A stretch of DNA of 64,000 nt from Lineus longissimus (Eukaryota > Nemertea > Pilidiophora > Heteronemertea > Lineidae), in the NCBI RefSeq assembly GCF_910592395.1, contig NC_088315.1, positions 3,350,501 to 3,414,500 on the forward strand, written 5' to 3'. Below are positions 1 to 11,900 of this stretch, in pieces. The translations under genes and the position numbers were made by a program. Position 1 is the stretch's first letter. Each line of letters starts with the position of its first letter. Under the pieces are notes generated by a model that saw nothing but the letters and a program-made list of their open reading frames with translations, was not told the DNA's origin and did no database searches.

Positions 1-2286
1 GGGATGAGTCCATTAAAAGGTGCCTGTGCAAAATATGATATATACTTCAGAACAGTACCGTAGGACCAAAATAGAAGTGCAACTAACACATTAACTTCAG
101 CAGCAAACGATGCGTACATCCTTTAGCTGTCTCCCAAAGAAATTATGATTAATGTCTTCATCTTGAAGAAAAAAGGCAAGCGCTGTTTTGCACTTGAGCT
201 TATCAAACTATTGGGATGTAAAGAGATAATGGCGGTTGTTTTGTCCCACTCAAAACAAGTTCCGTCCCGTTTGTGTTCAGTTCGCCTTTAAAAATGACGG
301 ACGGCGGTATTTCCTGAACATCTTTGATCATTACCGCCTGTTTCCTTTGAAGAAAATAAATCAAACCCATGGTTCTTAGTCATTGTAACTGTTAGGCTAT
401 TAAGGGCGAAAGTTCAGTGCTGGACAAAGAAGATATTCTTAAAGGGGGACTATAGGCAGAGATATTGGGTCAAATTAGTGGTCTTCTCGCTGCTGCTGCA
501 GTCCTATGGACTCCCTGATAATTAAGTGCAACGGCATGATCCATTTCGAACCGGTTTACGAAAAGGTGGCCATCTTGGACGCCATCTTTAATTTCAAAAT
601 CATGCTTCAAAAATCTGCCGGTTGTGTTGCACCCACTGGTCCTCGATACACACAAACATCATATTGAGAAGACACGACGCGACCTCCCTCAGCTGATGGA
701 TCAGTAAATTCCAGTCCCCCGGTGTCATTGACATCATAAACAATGTGGTAAATAAAACCGGATGGTCCATTAACCTTAAAATATTGCTCAAGCTCAGTTG
801 AATCTCCTGTCGCTTAGCATGGTAATGTCCTAGTTACTACAACCCCTGCGAACCTAGGCATCCGCGAACGGCAAGATGAAAAGACTGCACTCTGCGGGAT
901 AAACACCAGAAAACACGTTTCTAAACCCCGCATCGCATTTTTTTGGTAGTCATATTAGTTTCTTGAACTCCGGTAACTGGAAAATTACGATTACCTAACT
1001 CTAGGGAGTCCGTTCAGGCAGCCACCCCTCATGGGGAGGAAGAACAATTAGTGCACGCCAGAAAGAAACCTCAGACACAGTAATGAGTTCAACTACTGTA
1101 GAAACCTCTCTCAGCCGTCCAATGATATACATGTGGTATGTTAGCAGAAAGTTCGTGTGCAACCATAACCAATGTCTCAGGAGTTTACTGGGAAACAAAC
1201 AACGGGTCAAAGCCAAGGCGTTGCAGCAGTGACAGCTGCCAATCAATCCGACTAAATGCGTATTTCTAATTGACGTATTGTTCATTGTCTTAATAGCTCG
1301 AATCTTGGTCCATCCTGACTCTTATGCGTTTGCGTCACCACTATCGAGATCCACGTAATTTAGCGATCTCATAACATTGCAGGTCAAGATGATCTTGGTC
1401 CTTCCATGAAAAAATCCTTTAAAAAAGATTGTTATCCGGTTGCCATGACAATTCCGTTAATTTGTCATCGACTTGTCATAATTGGGACATTATTTCAGGG
1501 ATCACTCGGATGAATGATTTTTACATTTTCCGTTGGAACGTAAATCTCCGATTTCCCGCACCCGATAGCTCTCAGACAGATTGATCAGGTTATCAATTAC
1601 TAATGCATGTATCAATTGATGATGAAAGTTATGCACCTGATGGCCTAATACACTGTTAACCATCCAATGTCTAAAATCAGATCGATGTGTCATAATCATC
1701 CTTCCAGCGTCTTGATCCGATCTCGATCTTTGCCGGCCATGAAAAAAACCAACAGCTTTTGCGCGTATGTTCTAGTAATGAGCGCGAGTTATCGGACAAA
1801 CAAATTGATTTTCTTACGATTGCATTGGTAGTGTCAATTATTCACAAATGACCGACATATCGACATGGCCTATACATATATATCTATTATGTCATAAAGG
1901 AATAAACGTAAAGGTATCACTGAAAAATATGTATTGTGGCGTCGGACTGTGCGGGATGGACGAGAGAGCTCTTAGAACCCCCCATCTCTTCATGATGAGC
2001 CAAATGATTTGTTGGACACATCAATTAATGATAATCAATGGTAACTGATTACTGATTTACTGATTCAGTTCCGATGACCACTGATCGATGTCGGAGTACG
2101 CTGTGACCCTGGGTACCACCCGACGAGGCGGATGGACTGACAATTGGATGAGGCGATAACGTATGGTACATTGTATTGCCAACTCATTAACGGTAATTGT
2201 AAATGCAACCGTTTTCTTCTGGATAGTGGTGAAACGGGCACTGACAGTAATTGCCGGGGGTTGAAAACCAATACCATTGTCCTTAC
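1..2286. other. left flank, probably sFRP intron DNA
   Basis: If the sFRP-like gene continues, its remaining exons lie to the left on the minus strand, so this stretch would be intron or later exons. I searched the minus strand by eye for a netrin-like (NTR) domain and found none. One minus-strand frame from about 813 down to 639 is open, reads like protein and is preceded by possible AG acceptors, but I cannot tie it to any family. Around 436-460 there is a short word shared with 12.17 kb, probably a dispersed repeat. Confidence 0.4.
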
Positions 2287-2746
2287 CTTCTGGCATTTTG
2301 GCAACAATTGCATCTGGCATGATGCAGACTCCTCTATTGTATGATGGAAGTCTGGTGCAATCCAGACTCTCAGGCCACGATACGTTATAGCGTAGCATCA
2401 CGGGTTCGCACCCAATCTTCGAATTCTCACAGACGCTCCGACAGGGAGGAATCGCGTCCTGTGAAAACTCCATTGTACAGATAGGCGCGTACATCGAACA
2501 GAGAAAAAACAATAAGGAACTACTGCACTGGGTGTCAACCAACTGTTCAAATTGTTCTATTGCTAAAATGGCGTTTTTCTGTGTGCTGTGATGTAATAAG
2601 TTTGGCATCCTAGTCATATTGTACTGCATCCTCTGACACATGGGAATTTGAATCTGTTCACACTGAGCAGACGACACAACGTTAGATTCAAAGAGAAATA
2701 TCACAACGAACCACAGCACTGCCAACAGTATCGCCTTCTGCTCCAT
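2287..2746 (-). CDS. secreted frizzled-related protein 3/4-like, first coding exon (partial gene)
   Basis: Secreted frizzled-related proteins bind Wnt ligands outside the cell and modulate Wnt signalling. The exon encodes a signal peptide (hydrophobic run [15 protein letters not shown] after MEQK) and then a cysteine-rich frizzled (Fz) domain. All ten family cysteines are present, including [32 protein letters not shown] and the closing GVC. The block '[18 protein letters not shown]' is close to vertebrate FRZB/sFRP3, which sets it apart from sFRP1/2/5 and frizzled receptors. I chose ATG 2746 because the signal peptide follows at once; an in-frame ATG lies at 2782. The frame continues to 2057, but a strong donor (gtaagg) follows CCAGAAG, so coding should stop at 2287. 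No NTR domain was found downstream, so the gene is partial or truncated here. Confidence 0.85.
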
Positions 2747-2782
2747 TTTGTTTAGCCTGTGATACCTCAAAACAAAGATCAA

Positions 2783-3760
2783 GATAAGAAACGCCCAACA
2801 CCCTTGGTATATCGTCCTAAAATCGTTAAGCAGAAAAAATCAAATCCTTTCAGCGTTTTTCCAAGCGTTTCTTTCCTCTAAATACGTGCAGAGCACTCAT
2901 CTCTTTCATAACATATCCATCCTCTTATAGTCCTGTCACAAAAAGAAGAAAACGCCCAACACACCTTTCGTCCATAAATCGTTTAACAAAATCCTATAAA
3001 TATCCTCCTCTTCCAGCGTGTTTTTATGCGCCAATATATCCTTCCACTCATATAATAACCATTGCGTCGTACCTCAGCGGACCTCACATCTCGTCTGCTC
3101 CGCTCACCTGAGCGAGCGCTCCGCACAACCTATCAAGATGAGCACCAATGATGAACAACTCATACAGCGGGGGACAAACCGCAGACAGTTTTTTCTCGAA
3201 ACACAAACACGACTCGCCTGATTGCGGCGGACAATCGGGGCATCGATCATCTTCGCTTTACACCGACTTGAACCCATAAAATCGTCCTCTGGAACGTGTT
3301 TTGTCTCGGGAGAAAGGTTTGCAGGCGATATGTTCCGGAACGTCACTATCAGTAGAATATATCGCCGACGCTTATGACACCCGCATAGTGCGACTACCCC
3401 AATGGGATATATTCGTCGGAACATCCAACTATGTCGTGGGCGGTAGCGGAAAGGGAACATCTTTCCTAATCCCTAGAGGTATCCAATAAATCACAACCGG
3501 TGAGCGTCGTATTAATTTATAGCCTAAAGAAATACTGGTGATGGGCAATTTTAGGAGTCTGTCCCGCCCATACCTGCTATACCCTCCCAAAGCGCTGGCG
3601 ATGTTAACGCGCAAATACGTAGGCTTTCCGAACGTCCCCAAGAGCAACACGTCTTGAAACAACTATGCAGGAATGTATATCGGCTACTGAGAGCTAGTGA
3701 AAATGTAGGTATGATATTTCGCCATTTCTATTCAGTTATGTCCTAACATCACAAGTAGAT
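2783..3760. other. upstream flank of the sFRP exon, no gene seen
   Basis: Two diverged copies of a segment of about 110-130 bp lie in tandem at roughly 2796-2930 and 2948-3060. Both carry 'aacgcccaacac' and a 'ccagcgt'/'tcagcgt' tract. Open frames occur at 3104-3460 and 3429-3662, but their translations match nothing I know and lack splice or domain support. Confidence 0.4.
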
Positions 3761-5619
3761 CGGGGACGAGGATGTGGCGATGCATTGCATGTGAAAACGT
3801 CGTCCTCTCAAAGACATGTCCAAATGTCACAACCGTAAGTCGTCCAGGGACAAGGACGGTGAGCATAACTTCACGACTAAGTAGTCAATGGAATAGAATG
3901 GTAATGTATAGGATGTCCTTTCGAAAGCATGTCCAAATGTCACAATTTAGTCGTCCAGGGACAAGGATGGTCCCTCTGAGGCATCTCCATACGTCAGAAC
4001 CAATGCAATATACAAAATACTCTATATCACATCATGTCAAAAAGTCACTACCGAGACGTCCAAGGAATAAGATTGCGGGGTTCGGGAAAAGTAGTTTACT
4101 CTGAGACATGTCCAAACGTCACAGCCAAGTCATCCAGGGACTACGATCACCGGGTATATTGGAAACATTGTCCACTCAGACATATCCAAACGTCACAAAC
4201 GATTTGTCCAGGAAATAGGGTGGTATGTCATAGGGGAACACTGTCCTCTCTCTTGTATGTACTAACATTACGACAAATCTCGTGAAGGGACAAGGATGGC
4301 GATGTACGTAAAGAGGAACCATTGTCCCTGTAGCACATCCTAACGTCACCAGGTGGAACAGAGACAAGGATGCAATCAAATCATCCAGGAAAGCGTCTGG
4401 ATGACGATGAACAGGGAAATGTTGTCCTCTCACGTTACAACGAATTCGCCCACGGCCCATGATGATTGTGTATAGGAGAACCACTGTCCCGTCTGAGACA
4501 TGTCCTGGTGTAACGTATTCGTCCTGGACAAAGATTGTGCGCTTGTCCTAGCGCCACAACTAAGTCGTCTTTGTAATTCGAATGGTGATGTATATGGGAA
4601 TCGTGGTCCTCCATGAAACATGTCCAAATGTCACAACCGATTCGTCCAGGAGCTAAGATGGCGATGTATGGGACGGACATTGTCCTCTCAGAGGCACGTC
4701 CAACTGTACAACCAAATCGTCCTGGGACTAGGGGAAAACGTCACAATCAAGATGTACAGGGTCTACGATGGCAGTGTAAACTATGAACATTGTCCTCTCT
4801 GAGTCATGTCCAAACCTCATAACTAACTCGTCCAGGGACACGGATGACGATTGATTGGGGGAAAGATTGTTAGTTGTGCATAATCAAAGCGTCTGCGTGT
4901 CATTGAGAAAGGCAGGTAATCCTGCTTTCTGCTCTCTGCCCAGGAGTAAATGCGATCATAGCTTGCTGAGACGTACAGGCCTAAGGTCGCAATCGAACCA
5001 TCCAGGGACAACGATGGTGGTGAAAGGAGAAACTTTGTCTTCTCTGATGCCGCAAACAGGTGGTCCAGGGACAATCCTGATGATGTTATCTCTAGAGCAC
5101 AACCAAGTCTTCCAGGGCCTATAGGATGACAAGGCACAGGGTAACATTGTATTCACAGAGGCATGTCAAAACGGCACAACCGATTCATTAACGGCCTGAA
5201 AAGACGGTGTATATGGGAAACAGTGTCCCCTGGCAGTCATGTCGTAACGTCACAACTAGGCCGTCCAGGGACAAGGACGATAATGTAATAGGACACAATT
5301 TCCTCTCCGTTGCATGCCTAAATGTCACACAAATATTCGTCCAGGACCTGATGACGGTTTAAGGGGAAAAACTTGTCCTATCTGAGACATGTCCTAACGT
5401 TAGAATCAAGTCGTCTAGGGACAAGGCCAGATGATGAGGTATGGCGCCAAATTGTCCTCTCCGAGACATGTCCTCGTGTTAAAATTCGTCAAGAGCTTAT
5501 AATGACGGTGTATATGGGGACCATTGTCCTATCTGAGACATGTCCTAACATTATAACCAAGTCGTCCAGGGACTAGAATGGCGGGGTATAGGGGAAATGT
5601 AGTCTTCTCTACGATATGT

Positions 5620-5792
5620 CCTAACGTCACAACCGATTCTTCGAAGGAATAGGGCGAGACATGTCCAAATGTCACAGCTAAGCAGGGACTATAATGGCGG
5701 TGTGTAGGGGATACACTGTCCCTGTGAGACAATTCCTAACGGCACAACTGTAGGTCGTCCAGGAGGGACTAGGATGGTAACGTGTAATAGGG
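5620..5792 (+). repeat. direct duplication within the array, copy 1
   Basis: This block of 173 bp recurs at 5841-6013, offset by 221 bp, with only a few differences (for example 'cagctaagc' against 'cagctgagc'). That identity is far higher than between ordinary units of the array, so the duplication is recent. Confidence 0.85.
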
Positions 5793-5840
5793 TGTATAGG
5801 GGAAATATTGTCCTCCCTGCAAAATGATAAAATTTTATGT

Positions 5841-6013
5841 CCTAACGTCACAACCGATTCTTCGAAGGAATAGGGCGAGACATGTCCAAATGTCACAGCT
5901 GAGCAGGGACTATAATGGCGGTGTGTCGGGGATACACTGTCCCTGTGAGACAATTCCTAACGGCACAACTGTAGGTCGTCCAGGAGGGACTAGGATGGTA
6001 ACGTGTAATAGGG
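5841..6013 (+). repeat. direct duplication within the array, copy 2
   Basis: Second copy of the 173-bp block at 5620-5792. The segment between the copies (about 5791-5841) is itself nearly identical to 6531-6581, including 'ctccctgcaaaatgataaaa', so pieces of the array have been shuffled by unequal exchange or gene conversion. Confidence 0.8.
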
Positions 6014-6990
6014 AAACTCTTTCTCTCCGAGACATGTCCAAATGTCACACCAATTCGTCCAGAGACTAGAATGGCAATGCATAGGGGGAACACTGCCCTC
6101 TCTGAGATACGTCCGAATCTCACAAGGAAGTCGCCAAGAGAATACAATGAGGATGGAAGGCGAAAAAGTGTCCTCCGAGGCCTGTTTTTATCGTCACAAC
6201 CAAGTCGATCAAGGACAAGGATAGCGATGGAAACAACCACGTCGTTCAGGGACTAGGCGGAAGGGCGATGGATGGGGCAACATTGTCTTCGATGAGACAT
6301 TCCAAACGTCACATCCAAGTCGTACAGGGGCGAGAATGTTGATGTACAGGGGAAACGTAGTCCACTATACGATATATCCTAACACCACAACCAATCCGTC
6401 CAAGGAATAGGATGGTAATGTATTGGGGAACAGTCATCCAGGATGGGCTGATCGTGTATAGGGGAAACATTGTCCTCTCGGCGGAATGATGAAATGTCAC
6501 AGCCAATTCGTCCAGGGACTTGGAAGATGGTGTATAGGGGAAATATTGTCCTCCCTGCAAAATGATAAAATTTTATGTCACATCCACGTATTCAGGGAAT
6601 TCAAGGATTTGGAGGAGAGTGAACAGGGGATGGTGTATAAGGGAAATAATGTCCTCTCAGCGGAATGATCAAATGTCACAACCAAGTCATTCAGGGATTT
6701 GGATGATGGTGTGTAGGGGGATGGTGTATAAGGGAAATAATGCCCTCTCGGCAGAATGATCAAATATCACAACCAAGTCATTCAGGGACTTGGATGATGG
6801 TGTGTAGGGGGATGGTGTATAAGGGAAATAATGTCCTCTCGGCAGAATGATAAAATGTCATAAGCAAGTTATTCAGGGACTTGGATGATGGTGTATAAGG
6901 GAAATTATGTCCTCTTAGAACAAGTCCAAAGCTCACAACCAATTCGCCCAGGGAGAAGGATGACGGCGTGTAGGCTTTGCATAGACTTGA

Positions 6991-8863
6991 CACAGAATTG
7001 AAAAAGACGTGTTTTGCCCAATTGTCTGCATTACTTTTATTCACATAAATGCAAACTGTGGGGAATTAGAAAGATACACAGTGTCTCATATACTTGGAGA
7101 AGTTTCCGCAGATGTCAGCCCAAATGCAATTGACTTCATGATGTTTCCATTATCAATTCTTCAATTATACACAAAAACATGGTTCCACTTTTACGCACGG
7201 TTGTTCTATTATCATGATTATACAAAAACTAAATCTAGAGTTTGATTAGTCATAAATTCAGGGCATTCATCGAGTGATACACATAGTTGGGTTAGCTGAT
7301 TCCCTTAACTGCAGCACTCACAGTCAACCAAATCAAGGGTGACAGTTGGCGAAACAGAAAATCGCCCTGCCCACTGGTCAACAAGAGTAAACTCACAACT
7401 CAGTCAAAGGATTTTTCTGTCACTCCACTTGTTACCTTCCATTCAGTTGTCAGTATGCGCTGTACTATAACATCAGTTTCTACAATACTTAAGGACTTGC
7501 AGAGGACAACTTTGAACAAGTCTAGAGCTTCTTGGATGACCACTAGACTTGCTGAAGTTTCCCTGCCAAGCTGACTAATTACCACAGTGCACAAGCATAC
7601 AAAGCTATATCTTGCATGGATATAGAGATATTCATTGCAAAAAGGTACCATTCTACTCTTGACTTTTTTGTGAGGTGTGTGTGTTGACAAAAGAAAACCT
7701 GTCACTTCCAATAGCTTGTTCTTGGTTCACTCCTGTTGAACGTAGTATTCATTATATAGCATTGTATGCTTTCCACTGCGAATACACTAATGTAATTCCA
7801 TAAATAGGCCTAGAAATAACATACATCGACATTGACTAGCTATTGGTGGCAATCCACATGTTATGAAAAGCCAGAGATCGTCATCTGCAAGAATGACAGA
7901 TTCTTAACACAAGTTACCATGGTTACATTCATAAATACGATAGACAAAATGATATGCTGAAGCATTGTGGGTACCATGACATCGCATCCTTGATGGACGC
8001 TGCCAAGTAAAATAATAATAATAACGAACTAATATTTTGAGACAAAATTATAAACAAGCTGGTGTCTCACATATAAATAAGGCAACTGGTTTCCTAATGA
8101 AAGCGTCAGTCCACAGACTCAAGTTAATAATTACAGGTTTATACAGAGACAAGGCATGAACACTGCAACCAGTATCGCAGATACAATTTAACACCATTCT
8201 ATACAATAATGAATTTGACAGGTATACCGGCACATTTAGGCTAAAATTTCACTACTTTCCAAGACACTAAATGATGTTGCCAGAATTGACAAGTGATTTA
8301 TGCCCTGAATTTAGTCATCAGTATCACGGTTCGGGGCAGATTTTGTTGTGTTTTTTCAACCTTGAGATTCAAATGTACAAACTGTTTTGAATAAGAAATT
8401 TAAAAAAAATGACCATGTCATGAAAATTCTAAAACTTCCTATCATTTTAGTGCAGATTCCTGGAGTGAGCAAAGTTTTTATCAAAGATGATGTGTTTAAC
8501 CTGTAGGGAACCCTGTCATTGAGCCCTAAGGAGGAGGATAGGACTCTCTGAGGGGTTCCAACTACATGACATCACTAACAAGTTTGGGAGTTGCTAATGC
8601 AGTGATCGAAACAGAGAAACTTCATAGAAGTGATGGAGAACGAAAACTTCGCCGTTTGCCTCTTTAGATGAAAAGAGGCTAAATCAGGGCTGCCAGGAAC
8701 GGAAGACTAAAGGCAATAGAGTCTATTGTTATTTTACTGACAGAGACCTTGTCCTCTAATGCATTAGATAGTAGATCCACACCATAGGTTTACTCTGTGA
8801 ATTGGTAATTAGTAACACAGTGTGAACCAGTCTTTAGCTTTAACGTGTGAACCGGTAGTGGAT
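6991..8863. other. intergenic region downstream of troponin I, no gene seen
   Basis: Nothing here supports a gene: frames are short and without splice context on either strand. One copy of the palindrome TAGGCCTA is at 7805-7812. Confidence 0.4.
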
Positions 8864-8869
8864 TTTATT
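8864..8869 (-). promoter_or_regulatory. candidate poly(A) signal of troponin I
   Basis: AATAAA on the minus strand, about 66 nt past the troponin I stop codon. Confidence 0.5.
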
Positions 8870-8934
8870 CTATGATAGTTTTTAGAGTTTTCATCACATG
8901 AGTTGAGACTATGTTAGACAGCATCACATGTCGT

Positions 8935-11900
8935 TTATTCTGCGTCGGCCTCGACTTCTTCTTCTGCTGGCGGTGCATCCTTCTTCTCATCACGCCAGTC
9001 GGGAGTCTTCGGCTGCAAAAGATGGAGAGTTGTATCAGCATATACATGTATATAATATGCAAAGATCTATCATGAAATGAGTTCCTCTTCTTCAGCACTT
9101 TCGTCTTGGAGATGTTTGGAGGCATGTAAATGCTATGCAAAAGATATTAACTCACTGCTGCATCTTTGGGGTCATCTAATTCATATTTGCTCTTTCCTGT
9201 TGATTTGAGTCCAGCCCGGAACGACGACGCTCCTTCACCCTCCTTCTTTAGTCCGATCTTGGCCAATCTGAAGGAAACATGCGTGAGATGATTACGTCTT
9301 GGGAGGCTTATAACCTGTATTGTGTCAAACAATGACATAGCCTTCGAAAAACAAGGATCTAGACATGCAGTCAGACAAGGAGTGACATTCTGCCAATATG
9401 GTTTTCTTCTGTCATGATATTGTATCACAAGATTTAAGTCTTGCCACAAGTGTGTCATACCCTCGAGAAGGTGGCTTACAACATTGATAGTTGCATAGCA
9501 CTTCCATGGAAAGGGTAAGGGCTTTTACTCGTCACTTTAAAGTGTTTTCATCATACTTACTTGCTTTCTGTCTTTGATACTTTCTTCAATACTGGTTTGA
9601 CGCTGCAAAGCAGAGCAGAGAAATGATGAAATAAATTTTCATCAAAAGAGCAATGTAGACAAACAGACTGAACTAAGGTCAAACAAAGGCTAGTCCTAGT
9701 AAGTCACAAATCCTTGATGGATGCTTAAGGAATTTAATACCAACCCAAGAGGTTCTGGTTGTCTCAAAAATGGAAACTTCAGTTGTCAAAACAAAGCTAA
9801 TACATAATCCATCCAACTGAAACATTGTTACCAAGATATTTTAGAATAACTTACAATTTTCCCTTGATATCGTTCACTTTTACTGTTAATTCATTGATCT
9901 GTAAAGAAAATGATGGGAGATAGAAACATTACTTGTAATGGTTTTGACTTGTACAGAAGAGAAGAACCTCTCTATCAAGGAAACCCTTGAGATTGACATA
10001 TGCTGTCCTTAATTGAGCAGTGTCCTGATTACAGAGGTCAATTCCAATGGAAATGACCAATTTGGTACCAAATGCAGTGTCCTTTATATAGAGGGTGTCC
10101 ATGTAGAGGTGTCTACTAAGGGAGGTGCCGCTAATTGTATTTTGCCAAAAATACATCGAAGTGTTCTTCTTACCTCGAAATCTTGTTTTCTTATTTTCAA
10201 TTCAAATTCGTATTTCTCATCTTCAAGATCGCACATTTTCTTGTGAAACTTTTTAATTTCGTTTTGAAGGCCAGCTGGAAATATAACAGTCTAAAATTAG
10301 AGGATGATTCCACAACACCAATCATGAGACATGCAGTCATGCCATGCAAGTGTCTTATCAAGATTGACAGCCAATCAAGTCAATCCATTACAAAGGTATA
10401 GCCAAATTTCCAGAGGGGGGTGTCCTTCTCACAGAACTCAAAGGTCTTTCTCAGTCATTTTCAACAGCTTTTCTCTAAAGGGAGGGTCGTTTCCTGAAAG
10501 GACAATTTATGAGGCATGCAAGGATGAAGGTAGCACACCACTTAAAGGAATCACCCATCCTCAAAGAAGGAACATAGCCTTGGTTTTCTGGTCATGCACA
10601 GACCATGCATAAATTATACGTCAATGACCTTTGTCCAAACTGCCAACATTGAGGGGCGGTAACACAGAGTTAATGTGACGTTCCTTTTCTTCTGCACGTT
10701 TTTTAGCCTCCGCACGCATTTCCTCTGCGGCCTTCTCCATGATGATTTGCTGTAAGGAACACGGCCAATCAGAATTTGAGCAATGACATTCTTATTAACA
10801 ACTAACATGGGAGGACAGTAAAGAAAGGGTGTATTCTTCAAGTAAAAGACAATTTGATAAGAAACATAAACTAAAACTAAAAGTTACTCCTTGTCTCATA
10901 TGCCTTTTCCGACCGAAAACAAGTGTTACAAGTTCCAAAATGACTTCCATGATAACAACACCAACAATTTTTCCAATCAAGGAGACTAATGCTGCCAAAT
11001 AGCCGACTTTGACAACATTGCCGGTCCCCATGTAGGCCGGCTTAGTCAGTCATATGTCAGCATCTGCAAGCTAGGCAGGGAAGACAAAATTACTGGCACT
11101 GCTCGAAAGTTTAGCCATCTAGTACTTCAACACTCGTTTCACGCAAATTTTTGAAAATACAGGGCATGGAATGGCCTAATGAGACAGAGAGTTCAGGAAC
11201 TAAACGATACTCAAGAAATTAGCTAAATGGTTAGTATAGATTCATTCCCTCACCCTCCGACAATCCCTCCAGGTTCAATGGCGGCACACGCTCCTCCAAT
11301 AACCGCTTCTTCTCGTTCATTTTCTCTTCTTGTTCATTCTCTAGATCTTCTACGGCCATGTTGACAATTAGTTTCTGCACACGGCATGCAGGAGGGGAAT
11401 AACCGAAAGAACATCAAAGAAACAAAAGAAATGAAATTTAAAGAAATAAACATAATTCGCCTCTGACAAATCAAAATGAAAAGAAAAAAGTCAAATCAAA
11501 ATGAAAATGAAAATGACAAAAGAAAGTGATATTCAACACTCGGACAACTCCATGCCTGGTCTATAATGTCTTAGGCAAGGAGCTTTCTCTCATGTTTTAG
11601 TATTGTTCTTCATACAAGGAAAATCAACAGATAACAAATAGGACACCAATGACCCATTTGCTGTTACAGAGCAGATGTGATCAAACACATTCGAAAAACA
11701 GTATCTGAGGGAAAATATGTTTGTGCGTCGTAGAATTAAAGGGTATATATCAAAGCCCTTGACTAATGCTGGTCCAGACATACCAGTACCTTTTTTCGTA
11801 AGTAGTTGGAATGAATACTTTTCCTTTGAACCGAACTCAACTAGAATATTGTAATTACCTTTAAAAGTCTCTTCTTTTCTGGAGTGAGAGTGAGACCCTT

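Larger units (their letters stand above)
3760..6990. repeat. degenerate tandem array, unit about 80-110 bp, about 3.2 kb
   Basis: A loose unit recurs about 30-35 times. Its landmarks, in order, are a 'tgtataggggaaa' box, 'attgtcctctc', 'tgagacatgtcc', 'aaatgtcacaacc', 'aagtcgtccagggac' and 'aaggatggcgatgta'. Units vary in length and differ by many substitutions, so this is an old minisatellite or satellite-type array. The last part (about 6590-6920) is more homogeneous and contains three near-identical units of about 105-110 bp. Frames of 60-115 codons run through it on both strands but do not stay in register between units, so coding is unlikely. Confidence 0.85.

Noticed and set aside
3104-3662. 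Open frames of 77-118 codons on the minus strand upstream of the sFRP exon
   Set aside because: Translations have no recognisable domain, no splice context and no match to neighbours; one overlaps the other in a different frame.
4034-6560. Many 60-115 codon frames in the 3.2-kb array
   Set aside because: They change frame between units and occur on both strands alike, as expected from repeats without selection for coding.
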